Shown here: positions 61,101 to 64,000 of the stretch, one piece after another | Layout: each line of letters opens with the position of its first letter | Position numbering within the stretch: the stretch's first letter is position 1 | Source of the DNA: Nemopilema nomurai | Lineage: Eukaryota > Cnidaria > Scyphozoa > Rhizostomeae > Rhizostomatidae | Assembly (NCBI GenBank): GCA_003864495.1 | Contig: PEDN01001362.1 | Location: 372,001-436,000 of the forward strand | DNA: 64,000 nucleotides | Direction of reading: 5' to 3' | Translations under genes and position numbers: made by a program | Notes under the pieces: model-generated | Database searches by the model: none | What the model was told of the DNA's origin: nothing | Seen by the model: only the letters and a program-made list of their open reading frames with translations

Positions 61101-63360
61101 CTGCCTGGTAATTTTGCCCACACGAAGGATTATCCCTCGCGAGTAGATAAGATTATTGTCGCTTTAAGCGAGGCGATTTCGCTTACAAGCCCCGTCAAGA
61201 CCGGCTGAGATGAAACTCGATAAGGACTTTCGAGACTGTGGAAGTGCTCAGCACCTAACATTGGGAGGCAAAACTCTTTCTACGATTCAAGATAAAAAAG
61301 TTATGATAAAAGATAAAGCAGCTAATTATTAAGGAATAATTCCAGCCATTGTGTTTTATGCAAGCGTTTTGGAAAACATTCAAGGGTAGAAAAATTATGC
61401 CTTTAGCTTCATCCACTCACTAAAAGATTCTCTAATCAAACATTCTTAAAGCAAAAAGCATGTCTTTACATAATTTTTTTCTTCTAAGAAACCACTTTAT
61501 AAGAGAGCCACTGGTAACAGACTGAAAATTTTAAGAAATTTCCATTGGTAAATGAAAAATCACTAAGAAACTTTTCTTATTCTTGTTGGAATACGGAAGA
61601 TGCCACTGTGCATGATTTTGCGCTGCGCATGATTGTGCTAACTACATAACCTGACAAGATGCTGGTACCATACATGATCAGACACCGGCATAACACCCTT
61701 CATTATTTGGCTGCCGTTGCCAATTCAGAGACTGTGAATCAAATTGTAAACTTCTAAGGAACAGTAACTGGTAAAATGTGTTCAAAATGTCCTAAAATTA
61801 AAAAACTTTCACTGGCAAAGCTTGAGCTAGATTTCTAAAAGCGCAAAGCGTCAGATAGTTTCAAAATTAAATGGAAAGTATTCAAAACGAAGTTACTCTA
61901 TATGCCTAAATGGAGACAAAATAACGGGGATCCATTCACGTTCGGTTGATGTTATTGACAAATTGCATGCATTTGTAAAAAATTTCATGCTTTTGTCAGA
62001 AATCGCATGCTTTCGTCAAATTGAGGAGTCGGCAACTTCTAATGTAAAGGGAAACGGGATAATGAAACAGTCGTTTTGATGTGCACAGAGAATGGAAGAA
62101 AATTAATTAGATTGAGAAGCAAAACAAGATGAGAGGAAATCCTGAAATTCTGCCCGCTAGGTGTGAAAAAAATTTCTAGAAACGTTGATGATTTCACCGA
62201 GGTAGAAAAATGAAATTTCCTTTATACGACAAGAAGATTTAGATTTTATTGAAAGTCCCACAAGACATTAAACTATCAAGCCTTTCTCTACATAATATAA
62301 GGGTGCATTAAATTAAATGATGCTTGATAATTTCTTAATCAACACGGCCGCGGAAAGAACCTGTAAGGATGCTGTAATCAAAGGTGTACATGCAAGGTCA
62401 CATTTGAGTCAATTCGTAGGGCCTCTGTCCAAAAAGGCAATGAAAATAAAAGCCTTGCAAGTGATTCTAATTTTACAACATAAAATTCCAGCATTCTATA
62501 ACAGTAATAGACATGCTGCACATGGCACGTGATTCTTTCTTCGAAAGGCAACCAAATTTTTGCAAAAAGATAAAATATATCTAAGTTTTAAATGTTTGAA
62601 GAAATAATTCAAAAATTCAGTTGAGATTTTCCATGGCAAGCGTATTGTACGATCGAATTTTTTTATACGCATGCTTTTTCAAACCGCTTAGGTTCCAGCA
62701 ATCATCTCCTTGATTATCAAATGAACAATCACTTAAATCAGAGTCCAAAGAGAATCATTTGAAACTTTAAGAAATAAATTATTTCTTATACCCAGTACTT
62801 TGATCATCTCTAATATATTTATCCTAAGCTATATATGCAGTCTATCGACACACTTCAAAAACATTTAATGGGTGGATTGCCGTTAAACAGCTTCTGTAGT
62901 ACTGGTTCGATTAGAAGGATATTGGTAAGTTAATCTTGCCAAGAAAGATGCTTAGGTCTAAGTTATGGCCTAAGAGATGGGGGATAAGGAAGAAGAGGGC
63001 TGTTGTGGTATGGTCAATCGAATAAGACAGTTTACAATTCGTTACACTTGATATAACCACACCGGCAAAAGAACGCTTCGACAGCCTTCTCGAAGACTCT
63101 TTTTCAACTAGAATAATAACTTATTAACAGGTTTCTACCCATCAAGTTGACAATTATCATGTGTCAAGATAAAGAGCTTCTCTTCAGAATAAGCGAAAAC
63201 ATGATCAGCTACCCGCCCAAAGTTGCAAACACGCAGGGAATTTTATCACCAATTCCTTTTAACATAAAAAGGACCAGTGGGACCTGTGTCATTATATGCT
63301 TAAGCAGCTAACAAAAAAATAAAACTGATGGTGATGCGTTTCAATAATTAATGGCGACGA

Positions 63361-63366
63361 TTTATT
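63361..63366 (-). terminator. polyadenylation signal after the candidate terminal exon at 63382
   Basis: TTTATT on the plus strand (AATAAA on the minus) lies 15 bases after the TGA at 63382-63384, which would imply a very short 3' UTR. Confidence 0.3.
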
Positions 63367-63381
63367 TAATGGAAATGATGA

Positions 63382-63482
63382 TCATCCGAGATGTTTGTTC
63401 CAGACGGCAAAGAAATCGCCAATTCTCGTGGCTGTATCCCAAAATGACGGTGAAGGGCTTACGATGTCATCGACATTAGAAT
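63382..63482 (-). CDS. candidate 3'-terminal exon of an unrecognised gene (upstream exons beyond window or unseen)
   Basis: After a CACAG acceptor at 63483 the phase-1 frame encodes SNVDDIVSPSPSFWDTATRI, then GDFFAVWNKHLG and TGA. The aromatic-rich, well-formed sequence and the nearby AATAAA support a real last exon. No family is recognised. Upstream exons should lie at higher coordinates on the minus strand; 63483-64000 shows none I can defend. Confidence 0.35.
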
Positions 63483-64000
63483 CTGTGAGCAGAAAACACA
63501 TTCAAATCATCAATGCAATGTTGTAATAATTCAGATGAACGTTCAATATGCAGACAAGCAACAACATTATCCTGATCCAGTCCGGAAGGCAATTTGCAAT
63601 AAATGCAAGAGACGTCGCATCGCTGTATATACACGTGGAAAATTGCTTTCAAAACAGCAAGCAAAATGAGTTTTGACTGCTTCAGTGAGTTTCTTGTTTG
63701 CACAAGGCTGTAGTTTGTTGGAATACGTTTAACTTATTGGCCTTTGTGATTAAATCCATCGAGACAAATCTCGAGGTCAACATAAGAAAGGCCTACAGAA
63801 AGAAGCAGTGGAAAGTGGCCTAGTGCATGAGAATGAATATAGCTGACATGACGTAGGAGGTCTGGGTCCAGTATCCACAGGGCTAATTCATGGAATGGAA
63901 ATCTACGGAATAACACTGACATAGATAGTAACAGGAAAAAAGAATTGAACTTAGGAAATAAACACTGAGTTGGTAGAAAGAAGGCATGTTAAGATCAAGA

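Larger units (their letters stand above)
58307..63381. other. largely unassigned region with isolated possible minus-strand exons
   Basis: No complete gene recognised. Three minus-strand open stretches look more protein-like than the background and are listed separately where supportable (58988-59242 and 60871-61100). A third (59602-59823) would encode a single hydrophobic span (MPILICFVTFYGIIIWTLIV) without a convincing start or splice sites. Confidence 0.4.

Overview
The window is eukaryotic and metazoan. Genes are split into short exons by GT-AG introns, the DNA is AT-rich, and small inverted-repeat elements are scattered through it. The protein set suggests an anthozoan cnidarian (sea anemone or coral): a run of three-exon claudin/PMP22-like four-membrane-span genes, a secreted PAN-EGF-D8C protein, COX6A, a four-EF-hand protein, and the nucleolar factors NOC2L and SRFBP1/BUD22. 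The species cannot be named from the sequence. Exon models were built by hand from reading-frame continuity, splice consensus and family motifs.

Layout. 1-3.6 kb: the 5' part of a NOC2L gene on the minus strand lies head-to-head with an SRFBP1/BUD22-like gene on the plus strand, about 100 bp apart, so two ribosome-biogenesis genes probably share a promoter. The BUD22-like reading frame is broken twice near A-runs. 5.7-9.9 kb: a five-exon secreted protein (signal peptide, PAN/apple, Cys-rich EGF-like module, two EGFs, C-terminal D8C domain). One of its introns carries a 500-bp pyrimidine tract and another carries a roughly 400-bp inverted-repeat element. 12.2-50.7 kb: a claudin-like cluster with five complete genes (three plus, two minus) and one extra first exon. 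All share two phase-1 introns at equivalent sites. The extra first exon at 12260 is in phase with exons 2 and 3 of the next gene, which suggests alternative first exons. COX6A (minus, 25.7-28.9 kb) sits inside the cluster. 54.9-56.8 kb: a four-EF-hand calmodulin/troponin C-like gene on the minus strand whose first exon was not located. 57.6-64 kb: mostly unassigned, with a few plausible minus-strand terminal exons of unknown product.

Mobile DNA is represented by several small non-autonomous families: a TACACG-ended element (three copies), a GAGGGCAA-ended element (two copies plus a fragment), a GC-rich 120-145-bp repeat (three copies), a 60-bp perfect foldback, and a 287-bp element at 43.4 kb with 34-bp terminal inverted repeats and 8-10-bp flanking duplications. 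No autonomous transposase, rRNA, CRISPR array or intact tRNA was recognised.
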